Assembly: GCA_015486915.1 (NCBI GenBank)
Contig: WFQS01000380.1
Coordinates: forward strand, 1 to 13,977
Origin: Desulfobacteraceae bacterium
Lineage (GTDB): Bacteria > Desulfobacterota > Desulfobacteria > Desulfobacterales > Desulfobacteraceae
Length of the DNA stretch: 13,977 nt
Reading direction: 5' to 3'
Shown here: one piece after another, positions 1-8,130 of the stretch
Numbering within the stretch: position 1 is the first letter of the stretch
Layout: every line of letters starts with the position of its first letter
Made by a program: the position numbers and the translations under genes
The notes under the pieces: generated by a model
Databases searched by the model: none
The model's input: the letters and a program-made list of their open reading frames with translations, nothing else
Told to the model about the DNA's origin: nothing

Positions 1-855
1 AGTGGATATCCAGGAATAGCAGCTCCTGCCGATAAAGGTGGAACAGGTTTTGATTTCAGATTTGCCATGGGGGTTCCCGATTTCTGGATAAAATTGTTAA
101 AAGAGTACAGGGATGAAAACTGGCCCCTTGAGAAACTCTGGTATGAGCTTAATTCAAGAAGAAATGAAGAAAAAAGCATAAGCTATGCAGAATCCCATGA
201 CCAGGCTCTTGTGGGTGACCAGACCATTATGATGAGGCTCATGGGAGAAGATATTTACTCTTCAATGGGAAAAGACACAAACAGCATAAAAACCTTAAGA
301 GCTGTGGCACTTCATAAAATGATCAGACTTGTCACATTTGCAACTGCTGGAAACGGATATTTAAATTTCATGGGAAATGAATTCGGCCACCCCGAATGGA
401 TCGATTTTCCGGGTCCGAAAAACAACTGGTCATATAACTATGCCAGACGGCAGTGGTCCCTGCGGGATAATAAGGATCTTTTCTTTTACGATCTTGCAAA
501 TTTTGACAAAGAGATGTTGAAACTTGCCCTTCAATACACTCTTCTCAACGGAACCTGTCCTGATTTACTGCATATACATGAAAAAAACAGGATTATTGCA
601 TTTAAAAGAAACAGACTTGTTTTTGTTTTTAATTTCAACGCATCAACATCTTTTTCAGACTATCGCTTTGATGCACCGCCCGGCAGATATAAAATGATTT
701 TGAACACCGATTCCCACAGCTTTGGCGGAGAAAACAGATTAGTACCGGATCAGGTTCATTTTACCATCCATGATTCGAAAACCTATGGTAACAGAGATAT
801 TTTAAGCCTCTACCTTCCCACAAGAACCGCTGTTGTTCTCAAAATATCCAAATAA
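1..855 (+). CDS. glgB: 1,4-alpha-glucan branching enzyme, C-terminal part (5' end outside window)
   Basis: The enzyme forms alpha-1,6 branches in glycogen by cutting and transferring alpha-1,4-glucan chains in the cytoplasm. The frame is open from base 1, so the gene begins upstream; 284 codons are visible. The segment YAESHDQALVGD (HD at 196-201) carries the His-Asp transition-state pair of family GH13. It is followed by NFMGNEFGHPEWIDFP, which is typical of the eukaryote-type branching enzymes (GH13 subfamily 8) rather than the E. coli-type GlgB. The last 100 or so residues form the C-terminal beta domain, with a stretch FKRNRLVFVFNF. The nucleophile Asp and acid/base Glu would lie upstream of the window. 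The stop is TAA at 853-855. No gene overlaps it; uppP starts about 200 bp later behind its own promoter, so the two are probably separate units. Identification is very secure from motif identity. Confidence 0.95.
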   Translation, partial: SGYPGIAAPADKGGTGFDFRFAMGVPDFWIKLLKEYRDENWPLEKLWYELNSRRNEEKSISYAESHDQALVGDQTIMMRLMGEDIYSSMGKDTNSIKTLRAVALHKMIRLVTFATAGNGYLNFMGNEFGHPEWIDFPGPKNNWSYNYARRQWSLRDNKDLFFYDLANFDKEMLKLALQYTLLNGTCPDLLHIHEKNRIIAFKRNRLVFVFNFNASTSFSDYRFDAPPGRYKMILNTDSHSFGGENRLVPDQVHFTIHDSKTYGNRDILSLYLPTRTAVVLKISK

Positions 856-881
856 ATTATAAAAATTCTAAAGAGAGAGAT

Positions 882-948
882 GCCCGCAACCCATGTGCCT
901 GACTCAATTTCCTGATTTTTATTACAGAGATTCAGGGGTAAGGCACTA
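882..948 (+). repeat. Dispersed imperfect palindrome, family A, copy 1
   Basis: This is a diverged copy of a repeat also found at 4495-4583 and 9595-9676, all in the same orientation. It keeps the blocks CCGCAACCCAT, TGCC...CAATTTC and GTAAGGCACTA. The arms TGCC...AATTTC and GA.TC...AAGGCA pair imperfectly, so the element can fold into a hairpin. It sits just downstream of glgB, where it could act as a transcript end, but no T-run follows it. Confidence 0.7.
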
Positions 949-996
949 AATACCTGGTATTTGTTGTGAGCAGATCCTGAATTTAAACCTTGAACT

Positions 997-1026
997 TTGA
1001 CAGCATAGGCGATAAAAGGATAAAAT
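997..1026 (+). promoter_or_regulatory. Sigma-70-type promoter for uppP
   Basis: TTGACA at 997-1002 is a perfect -35 box. TAAAAT at 1021-1026 matches the -10 consensus at five of six positions, and the spacer is 18 bp. Transcription would start near 1033, about 20 bases upstream of the uppP start codon, and would include its ribosome binding site. Confidence 0.5.
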
Positions 1027-1054
1027 TTATAATTGTAACGGGAGATAAAATGAA

Positions 1055-1882
1055 ATGGAAATATATCAGGCAGTAGTGCTTGGCATACTGCAGGGACTTG
1101 CAGAATTTTTACCGGTAAGCAGTTCAGGACATCTTGTGCTTTTTCAAAATTTTTTCGGGATAACTGACCCTGCTCTTGCCTTTGATATAAGTCTCCACAT
1201 GGGAACGCTTGCAGCAGTGTTCGTGGTGTTTTTTAATGATATCAAAGCCATGGTCATTTCCATTGTAAGGCTTTTTATGAACATCAGGCATGAAAAAAAC
1301 CTGCGCAGTGCCATTGAACAGGATAAGGATTTGATGTTTGCGGCAATGATAATTGCAGGCTCGGTTCCAACTGCAATGATCGGCCTTGTTATTCAGAAAT
1401 ATTCAAATGTATTTTTTTCATCTGTACCATTGGTGGGATTTATGCTGATCGTAACGGGCAGTTTTCTATGGAGTACAAAAAAATTTAAGGATAACAACAC
1501 AGGAACAAAAGAGATTAGATTAAAACAGGGTTTGTTTATAGGATTATGTCAGGGAATAGCTGTTATTCCCGGAATTTCAAGATCAGGTTCAACCATTACA
1601 GCAGGTCTATTTGCAGGAATTGACAGAGAAACAGCCGCCAGATTTTCTTTTCTTTTATCCATACCTGCAATACTTGGTGCCGAACTGTTAAGCTTGAAAG
1701 ATTTCATTGGAACAGGTATTTCATTTGATCCTGCAACCTTTTATGGCACACTGACATCTTTTATAGTGGGGCTTGCTGCACTGAAAATTTTACTTAAAAT
1801 AGTAAAAACAGGCAAGCTTTACTATTTTGCTCCCTATTGCTGGCTTGCAGGAATAATAGCCATTGCAGCCGGGCTTATGTGA
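1055..1882 (+). CDS. uppP: Undecaprenyl-diphosphatase (UppP/BacA family)
   Basis: This integral membrane enzyme dephosphorylates undecaprenyl diphosphate to recycle the lipid carrier of peptidoglycan and other wall polymers; extra copies give bacitracin resistance. The 275-residue length is normal for the family. The first signature, QGLAEFLPVSSSGH (residues 13-26), contains the (E/Q)xxxE motif (Q13, E17). The second, PGISRSGST (172-180), contains the conserved Arg and Ser of the PGxSRSxxT motif. The remainder is a series of hydrophobic segments. The start ATG at 1055 follows a GGGAGA at 1040-1045. An ATG at 1050 lies in another frame and stops after eight codons at a TAG, so 1055 is the only start compatible with the family. 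The gene appears to be a single unit with its own promoter. Confidence 0.97.
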   Translation: MEIYQAVVLGILQGLAEFLPVSSSGHLVLFQNFFGITDPALAFDISLHMGTLAAVFVVFFNDIKAMVISIVRLFMNIRHEKNLRSAIEQDKDLMFAAMIIAGSVPTAMIGLVIQKYSNVFFSSVPLVGFMLIVTGSFLWSTKKFKDNNTGTKEIRLKQGLFIGLCQGIAVIPGISRSGSTITAGLFAGIDRETAARFSFLLSIPAILGAELLSLKDFIGTGISFDPATFYGTLTSFIVGLAALKILLKIVKTGKLYYFAPYCWLAGIIAIAAGLM

Positions 1883-1886
1883 TTTT

Positions 1887-2120
1887 TTTTATAAGAAAGA
1901 GCTCAATTTTGACAAAGTAACAAATACTCTTTTTATGTTCGTTAAGAGGCATAGTAACGCAGTTCAGATCTGCCTCATGGCAGTTATATGAAACTCCTGC
2001 AAAGTACTTTGAATTATTAGAGTTGGCTACGCGTCTTCGACCCTAGATTTGTCAGAATCTTTGATTCTTTGAGACGGGTCTGGACCAGTCCGGATCCGCC
2101 TCATGGCCGTTTACATGAAA
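1887..2120 (-). repeat. Dispersed hairpin repeat, family B: composite of a long and a short copy
   Basis: The stretch 1887-1996 (long copy) aligns almost without gaps to the reverse complement of 12658-12773, and with one insertion to the reverse complement of 8567-8683. The stretch 2048-2120 (short copy) resembles 4241-4311 and the complement of 12571-12635. The order long-then-short and the linker TATTAGAGTT are also kept in the inverted 12571-12773 copy, so the whole composite is one duplicated unit. Each copy contains a small hairpin: CTGCC-TCAT-GGCAG at 1971-1984 and a CGCC-TCAT-GGCCG version near 2098-2110. It fills the spacer between the convergent uppP and tkt genes. No coding region is supported here. 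Confidence 0.8.
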
Positions 2121-2171
2121 TATTCAAGGATAAGGGAACTTCCAAAAAATAATTTACGCATCCTGTTTGCC

Positions 2172-4181
2172 CTATAGTTTATGAAGTATTGACATTGCTT
2201 TTTTAACTATGGTGTCTGGCGTAAATCCATATTCAGCAAGCACTCTTGCTCCTGGTGCAGATGCCCCGAATCCCTTTATTCCAATGACCCTGTCAGACTT
2301 TCCAACGTAACGTTCCCAGCCCATTGTTATTCCAGCTTCAACGGCAATGCGTGTTTTTACAGCAGGCGGCAGAATTCTCCGCTGGTAATAAGATGGCGCT
2401 TTTTCAAAAAGTTCCCAGCTTGGCATGCTGACAACCCTTGCATTTATACCCTTTTCCTTTAATGTATCGGCTGCTTTAATACATATATGGACCTCGGAGC
2501 CTGAAGCAATCAGAATAATATCCGGTGTTGAGTCTGTGTTCTGCAGAGTATATGCACCGTATTGAAGTTCTCCATCCGTATCTTTTCTGTCAAGTACAGG
2601 AAGTTTCTGACGGCTCAGAACAAGGGCGGTGGGCCCTGATGTATTGATTAAAGCTTGTTTCCATGCATCCGCTGTTTCCTTTGCATCAGCAGGTCTTATG
2701 ACATTAAGGCCCGGAATGGCTCTTAAAGATGCAATCTGCTCTATTGGCTGATGTGTCGGGCCGTCTTCACCAACGGCAACACTGTCATGGGTAAAAACAT
2801 ATATAATGGGAAGCCCCATAATGGAAGCCACACGTATTGCACCCCTCATATAATCTGCAAAAACAAGAAAAGTCCCGCCATAGGGGCGTATACCGCTGTG
2901 GAGAAACATGCCTGACATGACGGCACCCATGGCATGTTCACGAACACCAAATCTTATATTTCTCCCGTCATAGCTGCCTTTTTGAAATTCTTCTGAAAAT
3001 TCAAGAAAAGTTTTATTTGAAGGGGCAAGGTCCGCCGAGCCCCCCATGAGTACCGGAAGATTTTCTGCAATACGGTTTAACACTTTTCCTGAAGCAGCCC
3101 TTGTTGCAATTGGGTTGTCTGAGGCTGAAAACTCAGGGATCTGTGCATCCCAGCCTGTTGTGAGAAAGCCGCTTATTGCATCAACAAATTTATCGGCATC
3201 TTCAGGAAACTCCGCTTTATATTCATGGAAAAGATTCTGCCATGCCTGTTCTTTTTTTTCACCTTCCGGAAAGGCTTTCCTGCATTCAAAAAGTATTTCA
3301 TCGGGAACATAAAAACTTTTATCTTCCGGGACCCCATAGAATTTTTTAACAAGTTTAATCTCTTCTTCGCCAAGCGGGGAGCCATGGGCGCTTGAAGAAT
3401 CCTGTTTATTAGGGCTTCCATAGGCTATGTGAGTTTTGACCTTAATCAGTGTGGGTTTTCCCTGCTCCTTTCTGCCCGCTTCAATGGCAGCTTTGATTTT
3501 TGTTATATCATTTCCATCATCCACTGTGACAACATGCCATTGCATGGCTTCAAATCTGCCCCTTACATCCTCTGTAAAAGATATATCTGTTCCACCTTCA
3601 ATAGTTATGGAATTATCGTCATAAATGCATATGAGTCTGCCAAGACCGAGATGACCTGCAAGGGATGCTGCCTCGTATGCAACACCTTCCATGAGATCAC
3701 CGTCTCCGCACATCACATATGTGAAATGGTTAATAATTTCCTTTCCTTTTTTATTGAATCTTGCAGCAAGGTGGCGTTCAGCCATTGCCATTCCAACAGC
3801 ATTGGCAAATCCCTGGCCAAGGGGACCTGTTGTTGTTTCAACCCCGGGGGTAACTTTATATTCAGGATGTCCAGGGGTTTTACTTTCCCACTGCCTGAAA
3901 TTTTTAATATCATTTAGTGTAACACCATAGCCCGTTAAATAGAGCAGGCTGTACAAAAGCATGGATGCATGGCCTCCGGAAAGTACAAACCTGTCCCTGT
4001 CTATCCACGCAGGGTTTCTCGGGCTGTGTTTTAAAAAGTATTTCCAGAGGACAAAGGCAGAAGGTGCCAGTCCCATGGGAGCTCCCGGGTGCCCTGAGTT
4101 TGCCTTTTGTACAGCATCAATGGAAAGAGTTCTTATTGTGTTGATACATTGCTGGTCAATGTCCTGGTTGGCAGTAGCCAT
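2172..4181 (-). CDS. tkt: Transketolase
   Basis: This thiamine-diphosphate enzyme moves two-carbon units between sugar phosphates in the non-oxidative pentose phosphate pathway. The full length of 669 residues is normal. The N-terminal ThDP domain shows SGHPGAPMG (29-37, active-site His31), SGGHAS (68-73), TTGPLGQG (117-124) and the ThDP/metal motif GDG (159-161) closed by Asn190. The pyrimidine-binding domain shows [12 protein letters not shown] (380-391), [10 protein letters not shown] (411-420, cofactor-activating Glu415) and [20 protein letters not shown] (463-482). The C-terminal domain begins around ASGSEVHI. No key residue is missing. The ATG is preceded by AGGAG (complement of 4188-4192). 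Its neighbours run in the opposite direction or are separated by repeats, so it is probably transcribed alone; I found no convincing promoter. Confidence 0.97.
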   Translation of the reverse strand: MATANQDIDQQCINTIRTLSIDAVQKANSGHPGAPMGLAPSAFVLWKYFLKHSPRNPAWIDRDRFVLSGGHASMLLYSLLYLTGYGVTLNDIKNFRQWESKTPGHPEYKVTPGVETTTGPLGQGFANAVGMAMAERHLAARFNKKGKEIINHFTYVMCGDGDLMEGVAYEAASLAGHLGLGRLICIYDDNSITIEGGTDISFTEDVRGRFEAMQWHVVTVDDGNDITKIKAAIEAGRKEQGKPTLIKVKTHIAYGSPNKQDSSSAHGSPLGEEEIKLVKKFYGVPEDKSFYVPDEILFECRKAFPEGEKKEQAWQNLFHEYKAEFPEDADKFVDAISGFLTTGWDAQIPEFSASDNPIATRAASGKVLNRIAENLPVLMGGSADLAPSNKTFLEFSEEFQKGSYDGRNIRFGVREHAMGAVMSGMFLHSGIRPYGGTFLVFADYMRGAIRVASIMGLPIIYVFTHDSVAVGEDGPTHQPIEQIASLRAIPGLNVIRPADAKETADAWKQALINTSGPTALVLSRQKLPVLDRKDTDGELQYGAYTLQNTDSTPDIILIASGSEVHICIKAADTLKEKGINARVVSMPSWELFEKAPSYYQRRILPPAVKTRIAVEAGITMGWERYVGKSDRVIGIKGFGASAPGARVLAEYGFTPDTIVKKAMSILHKL

Positions 4182-4240
4182 TTTTTTCTCCTGTTACTTT
4201 TGAAATTTTATAAAAAATGTTCAAATTCAGTTTCCCTGTC

Positions 4241-4311
4241 ATTTTTTGTCAGAATCTTTGATGCTTAGAGGCTGTCTGAGAGAATCCAGATCGGCCCCAT
4301 GGCGGTTATTC
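4241..4311 (-). repeat. Dispersed hairpin repeat, family B, short copy
   Basis: The block TTTGTCAGAATCTTTGAT is shared with 2048-2065, and the block GAGGCTGTCTGAGAG is shared with the complement of 12605-12620. It ends with the hairpin-like GGCC-CCAT-GGC. It lies upstream of tkt, between that gene and any distal promoter. Confidence 0.7.
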
Positions 4312-4391
4312 AATACAGATAATGCATATGAAATCAAAATTAGAAATCATCCTGTAAATCATCATGTATGTTTATCTTAAATCGCATTGAT

Positions 4392-4431
4392 TTGATTCCT
4401 GTTAACTAACAGATTTAGTGATTGGAATCAA
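4392..4431. promoter_or_regulatory. Operator-like nested inverted repeats upstream of tkt
   Basis: TTGATTCC (4392-4399) and GGAATCAA (4424-4431) are a perfect 8-bp inverted repeat. The left arm is followed directly by the near-palindrome TGTTAACTAACA (4400-4411). The position, about 210-250 bp upstream of tkt, would suit a regulator site, but no regulator or promoter is identified and the region is AT-rich enough for chance arms. The rest of 4312-4494 holds nothing else I can name. Confidence 0.2.
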
Positions 4432-4494
4432 TATATGGTTTTATTTTTCAATGATGATGATGTTTATATATTATGTAACTGCAATATCTGTTAT

Positions 4495-4583
4495 CAAGGC
4501 GGGCAATGGCCGCAACCCATTTGCCTTTTTCCAATTTCTAGTTTTTTTGACAGGAATTGAGAAGTAAGGCACTAACGGCCTTG
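4495..4583 (+). repeat. Dispersed imperfect palindrome, family A, copy 2
   Basis: It aligns gap-free to 9595-9676 at an offset of exactly 5100 bases, with about 12 differences in 75 positions. The outer ends CAAGGC and GGCCTTG are inverted, and the inner arms TTGCC...CCAATTTCT and AGGAATTG...AAGGCA pair imperfectly around a T-rich loop. Read on the - strand, it stays open in one frame inside a 66-codon ORF (4471-4671), which I do not call as a gene. Confidence 0.8.
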
Positions 4584-4641
4584 AGATCAATTGAGCTGTG
4601 GGGGAACAGGACAAAAAGTGGAAGGAGCCCATAGGACGACT

Positions 4642-4756
4642 GGAGCTATAGAGCATTTCAAATGACCTCATATTGCTTTTTGAAGTAAATGCTCTATTTT
4701 GAATAAGCTTAATCTCAAAATAGAGTATGAAGTCAAACAGAATGGACTATAGCTCC
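4642..4756. repeat. Nested inverted repeat, MITE-like, downstream of the protease gene
   Basis: The outer arms GGAGCTATAG (4642-4651) and CTATAGCTCC (4747-4756) are a perfect 10-bp inverted repeat about 115 bp apart. Inside them, CTCTATTTTGA (4692-4702) and TCAAAATAGAG (4715-4725) form a perfect 11-bp stem with a 12-nt loop. The inner stem lies about 50 bases beyond the stop of the - strand protease gene, but no T-run follows it on either strand, so it is a poor intrinsic terminator. It could be a small non-autonomous element or a processing hairpin. Confidence 0.5.
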
Positions 4757-4774
4757 TCATTGGGGGACAATGAC

Positions 4775-5977
4775 CTAATAACTATTAAATATTTTATCAA
4801 TTCTCATTTTTATCAGATTCTGCAGAACAGAAACGTTTGTACCCCTGGCCCAGTTTTTATGAAGATTGTAATCAAGGCTGTTGGCAGCAGGACTTCCAAA
4901 GTTCACTTTATATTTAGCCCATTCAGTACATATATCAGCATACCATTTTGCTTTTGCCTCATGGCCGTGGGAATTTTGGATAAGTGCCATTTTATTGAAT
5001 TTGTCAATCAAAGCCTTTTTGAGTCTGGATTTGCTCTGGTGTTTTGCCCAGTTGTAGTGAAGATGATAATCTTTTGAGTCTGTACCGCTGCTACCAAGCG
5101 TCTCTCCGTTTAAAAGTCTATCTGCCAGAAATTCCTTTGATGCCTTGGCATAAAAAGAAAAGATATCTGCAGGTTTTGCAATAATAAAGGAGGTCATAAT
5201 TTTGAATTTGGGAAGAACCTGTATTTTTTTAAAATTGGTTTGATACCACAGACCTAGTTGCAAAGGTTTGCCATACCTGCCAGAATTTTCATCAATCAGT
5301 CCCCAAGGGGCCCTCCATTTCTTTGTGACAATGTCTCGGATAGCCTCAATGCTTAATGCCGTAATGTCAGCATTGGAATCTTGTGTAATCATTCCAATAA
5401 TTCCCTTTCGAGAGATAAGAGGTGCACCGGATATCCCTAGACAGACACGGTCCATTTCTGCTTTAATTTCTGCACTGAAACTTGATGGCAACTCACTTAT
5501 TAGCCCCTTGGTTTCAGGAATAGCCCATTGTCCGTTTTTTCCTATAAACCAGACTTCATCACCTTCTGAAAAGGAGGTCGAGTAGAATCGTTTTTCCCAC
5601 TGAAAGTTATCCCCAGGCTTTTTAACCTCGATTAATGCCAGGTCTATAAGATTTTGTTTCAGGGACATTAAGGTTGCAGGATGGCTTTCCCATTTATTTT
5701 TATAGAAATTGATTTCAATGGATTTGGTCTCCGCATATGGATCGTCCAGTTTAACGACATGTTCCGGGGTTGCAATATAAAGATTGCCATCTGATTCTCC
5801 AATAATAAAACCAAATCCGTTTTCATCCATTTGATTATCTTCAGATTGAAAAGTTGTTCTAATTTTGACAACATTTTTTTTGAATTTTTCTGCTGCTTTA
5901 TCAGAATTTGTTTCTGAATGAGCATACAGAACAGAAATTTGAAGGACTGCCAGTATAAGAATAATGACTTTTTTCAT
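4775..5977 (-). CDS. Exported trypsin-like serine protease with duplicated C-terminal module
   Basis: The 400-residue protein starts with a Lys-rich n-region and hydrophobic core (residues 1-18) typical of a Sec signal peptide, so it should act in the periplasm. A trypsin-like (S1/HtrA-type) domain covers about 30-220. The triad can be placed at His73 (ATPEHVV), Asp112 (LIDLALIEV) and Ser183 (GISGAPL). The nucleophile segment reads GISGAP instead of the usual GNSGGP, which keeps Ser and the preceding Gly. After about 220 there is no PDZ domain. Instead, two imperfect copies of a 55-residue module occupy roughly 275-330 and 345-400, aligned by DYHLHYNWAKH and DYNLHKNWARG. The start follows AAAGGAG (complement of 5984-5990). 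It is the last gene of the operon formed with the two upstream - strand genes (44-bp gap). The substrate is unknown. Confidence 0.8.
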   Translation of the reverse strand: MKKVIILILAVLQISVLYAHSETNSDKAAEKFKKNVVKIRTTFQSEDNQMDENGFGFIIGESDGNLYIATPEHVVKLDDPYAETKSIEINFYKNKWESHPATLMSLKQNLIDLALIEVKKPGDNFQWEKRFYSTSFSEGDEVWFIGKNGQWAIPETKGLISELPSSFSAEIKAEMDRVCLGISGAPLISRKGIIGMITQDSNADITALSIEAIRDIVTKKWRAPWGLIDENSGRYGKPLQLGLWYQTNFKKIQVLPKFKIMTSFIIAKPADIFSFYAKASKEFLADRLLNGETLGSSGTDSKDYHLHYNWAKHQSKSRLKKALIDKFNKMALIQNSHGHEAKAKWYADICTEWAKYKVNFGSPAANSLDYNLHKNWARGTNVSVLQNLIKMRIDKIFNSY

Positions 5978-6021
5978 TTTAATCTCCTTTTAAAATTTCA
6001 CTGTAATTATTAAAATCAGCG

Positions 6022-7086
6022 TCATGAAAGAAATCGCTGATATCCTTTATAAAGAATGGAGAAAACAAGGATAAATGCCACCCAGTAAAGCTGAATTTTC
6101 TGGTTATAATAAATGTATTCCAGAATGGAAGGTGAAATATCGGTCTCAAAATTCATTGGACCAAGAAAAATGTGCTTTGCTGATCCTATAATGTGGATTA
6201 ACAAAGAGTCATCTTGCTGTGTGATATAAAATTTTTTTATCTTCAGATGTTTGAACACCATATTGTCATTTTTCTGTAAATTATATATATGATGAGTCTC
6301 CATGACCACAAGCTTTCCAGATTGGATCGTTGAGGAAAAAAAGCCTGATGCCGGCGGATCTTCCTTTGTAAAACTGATGTTATCAATTGGGACAGGCGGG
6401 CTGTTCTTCGACTTCTGTGCAATACTTATTTCCAGGTTGTCCGAAGGGATGAACCCTAAAACCAATCGGTCTTTTGAAACATCCTCCATCTTGATATCCA
6501 TTATTTCTGAATTCATCTTGTTTTTGTCTGAAATGGTTTGTTTTATGGGATCAACTCTGTTGGTGATTGAAAGACTTCCGTCAAACTCAGAATCTGAAAT
6601 ATAAAGGGTTATTTTTTTTTTATCACAGCCTGTTTCTATCCTTGAATTTTTTGAAAAAAGAAAATCATGCATACTGATCTGGTCTGCATTTATATGGTCC
6701 AGTTCAGATGGTTGTTTCTCGAGTAATATTTTTGCAGGCCCTTTTTTAATATCGATTTGTTTTGTATCAGCCAGATGAGGCCATGACCATTGATCCAGAA
6801 ACGTCCAGTTGATATTTTTTGCAGTGATGTCAAATGCAAAACTGGTCTGCATGATGTTCACAGAAAAAACAATACCAATCGCAATAAAACAGACGATCAT
6901 CATAATCACAACAGATTTAAAGAATTTAACCTTATGCGTTGAAGATAATAAACGGTTTGCTGTCTCTGCCCATTCAATTTCTTTTCTAACCTCTACCAGA
7001 TTTTTATCCTCCGCAAGTAATTTTGCTGCATTATCAATTCTTTGAATTTTTTCTTTTTCAAGAAATTCAATATCTTTTTTATCCAT
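6022..7086 (-). CDS. Membrane protein with N- and C-terminal membrane anchors, function unknown
   Basis: I do not recognise a family. The 354-residue protein has a charged, probably helical N-terminal segment (1-56), a strong membrane helix at about 57-78, a large polar region (79-330) that should face the periplasm, and a second membrane helix at about 333-348 (LYWVAFILVFSILYKG), followed by a basic tail. The polar region is rich in beta-prone stretches and contains one Cys (ETGCDKKK). The ATG at 7086 is preceded by AAGGTGA, which overlaps the TGA stop of the upstream gene, only 6 bases away; this indicates translational coupling. With the exported protein before it and the protease after it, it may form an envelope complex in which this protein is the anchor. 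That role is inference from gene order only. Confidence 0.75.
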   Translation of the reverse strand: MDKKDIEFLEKEKIQRIDNAAKLLAEDKNLVEVRKEIEWAETANRLLSSTHKVKFFKSVVIMMIVCFIAIGIVFSVNIMQTSFAFDITAKNINWTFLDQWSWPHLADTKQIDIKKGPAKILLEKQPSELDHINADQISMHDFLFSKNSRIETGCDKKKITLYISDSEFDGSLSITNRVDPIKQTISDKNKMNSEIMDIKMEDVSKDRLVLGFIPSDNLEISIAQKSKNSPPVPIDNISFTKEDPPASGFFSSTIQSGKLVVMETHHIYNLQKNDNMVFKHLKIKKFYITQQDDSLLIHIIGSAKHIFLGPMNFETDISPSILEYIYYNQKIQLYWVAFILVFSILYKGYQRFLS

Positions 7087-7092
7087 TGCAGA

Positions 7093-7890
7093 TCACCTTT
7101 TTATAAGCACCTTAAACTTTTGATCTATCTTTTTACCCGTATCCTCAAGTATTGCTTTTATGTATATTTCTGCCGTTCCCAAGCTATCTGCCGGGATTTT
7201 AATCAAAACAGGTTCACCTGCATGAAATTTTTTTTTCTCAGTACCGGTCCAATCCTGAATGAATGACCCTTTTTCGCCCTGGGCAAGAAAGATGCGCGAT
7301 ACAACATTCTGCACAGGAACTGATATGCAGAATTTAAAATATACGGTTTCTAAACCATGATCTTTATTATTATTCGTTGAGGTAAAAAGAGGAAGAAATG
7401 TTTTGTTCCCCTCACTGCCAGTCCAGCCGTATATGCCTATCATTTTATCTGTAAGTTTTGCGGCATATAGAACGTCTACTACAGGCCATTTTAGGGTTTT
7501 TCCATCATTTAATTCAGTATCCATCCTGTAATATGTTTTTAAGGCAATACCAACGGCACGAACCTTGACAGGCTGGTTGGCAATAAAAGGAGATGAAATA
7601 TGGATGACCGTATTTATATCCAGATCATATCTAAACCTGCCAAAGGTTGCACCGACCACATAAACTGTGGGGGCCGACACAGTTTCGTTATAAAAACCTT
7701 CACACCGCTTATCATTTTTTCTTACCTGATAGGTGAGTGCATTATTATTCTCGGAAGCCTTTAAAAGATTGATATCACATGCAGAGATCTGAACAGGAAA
7801 ACAGTGTGAGAATAGGATGAAAATCCATAAAAAAAAGATAGACAAACATTTAAACCGAGACAATCCATTTTTATTAATAACGTGTTTCAT
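7093..7890 (-). CDS. Exported beta-rich protein of unknown function, first gene of a three-gene operon
   Basis: I chose the ATG at 7888-7890 (265 residues) because AGGAG (complement of 7896-7900) sits correctly before it. A TTG five codons upstream (7903-7905) would overlap that site. A basic n-region and hydrophobic stretch (about 15-30) form a signal peptide ending near VQISA-CD (37/38). The I-S-A-C pattern also loosely fits a lipoprotein box, so a lipid anchor at Cys38 is possible. The mature part is mostly beta-prone, with conserved-looking segments KRCEGFYNETV (61-71), SPFIANQPVKVRAVGIALKT (100-119), YYRMDTEL (120-127) and GIYGWTGSEGNK (152-163). Cys38 and Cys63 could form a disulfide. 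The C-terminal third resembles an immunoglobulin-like fold (inference). It is coupled to the membrane protein gene 6 bases downstream. No function is assigned. Confidence 0.75.
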   Translation of the reverse strand: MKHVINKNGLSRFKCLSIFFLWIFILFSHCFPVQISACDINLLKASENNNALTYQVRKNDKRCEGFYNETVSAPTVYVVGATFGRFRYDLDINTVIHISSPFIANQPVKVRAVGIALKTYYRMDTELNDGKTLKWPVVDVLYAAKLTDKMIGIYGWTGSEGNKTFLPLFTSTNNNKDHGLETVYFKFCISVPVQNVVSRIFLAQGEKGSFIQDWTGTEKKKFHAGEPVLIKIPADSLGTAEIYIKAILEDTGKKIDQKFKVLIKR

Positions 7891-7908
7891 GACAACTCCT
7901 ATCAATCT

Positions 7909-7936
7909 ATATTATTAAATAAATTTGTAAAACCAA
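7909..7936 (-). promoter_or_regulatory. Possible promoter of the three-gene minus-strand operon
   Basis: On the - strand, TTGGTT (complement of 7931-7936) and TAATAT (complement of 7909-7914) are separated by 16 bp and lie directly upstream of the ribosome binding site. The boxes are weak matches in AT-rich DNA and the leader would be only about 12 bases, so this is a tentative call. Confidence 0.2.
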
Positions 7937-7946
7937 CACACCGCAG

Positions 7947-8124
7947 TTAGCAAAAAAGGATTTGTAAAATGTTAAAATTGATGGTCTCGTAAAAAGTCAA
8001 AAATGCTATAACTGCTATTAATAATTTCAGTATGTTACCACTGAAAAAAAGCCAAAATATGACTTTTTACAGGTTCATCAAAATTATAGATTAGCAAAAA
8101 AGGATTTGTAAGATGTTAAAATTG
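7947..8124. repeat. Small inverted-repeat element flanked by 34-bp direct repeats
   Basis: The sequences 7947-7980 and 8091-8124 are direct repeats of 34 bp differing at one base (core GCAAAAAAGGATTTGTAA). Between them is an element with terminal inverted repeats: GTAAAAAGTCA (7989-7999) and TGACTTTTTAC (8060-8070) are perfect, and the pairing extends outward to TTGATG...CATCAA. It encodes nothing. The layout suggests a MITE-like element whose flanking sequence was duplicated. Confidence 0.65.
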
Positions 8125-8130
8125 GAGTAA

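Noticed and set aside
3429..3917. Long plus-strand reading frame opposite the transketolase gene
   Set aside because: It is antisense to a fully conserved transketolase, with no ribosome binding site or recognisable protein sequence.
4471..4671. 66-codon minus-strand reading frame across family A copy 2
   Set aside because: The frame stays open in copy 3 but is interrupted in copy 1, and differences between copies 2 and 3 are not mainly synonymous, so there is no coding signal.
4955..4975. GCCTCATGGCCGT inside the protease gene as another family B copy
   Set aside because: Only 13 bases match, nothing flanking aligns, and the stretch encodes part of the duplicated protein module.
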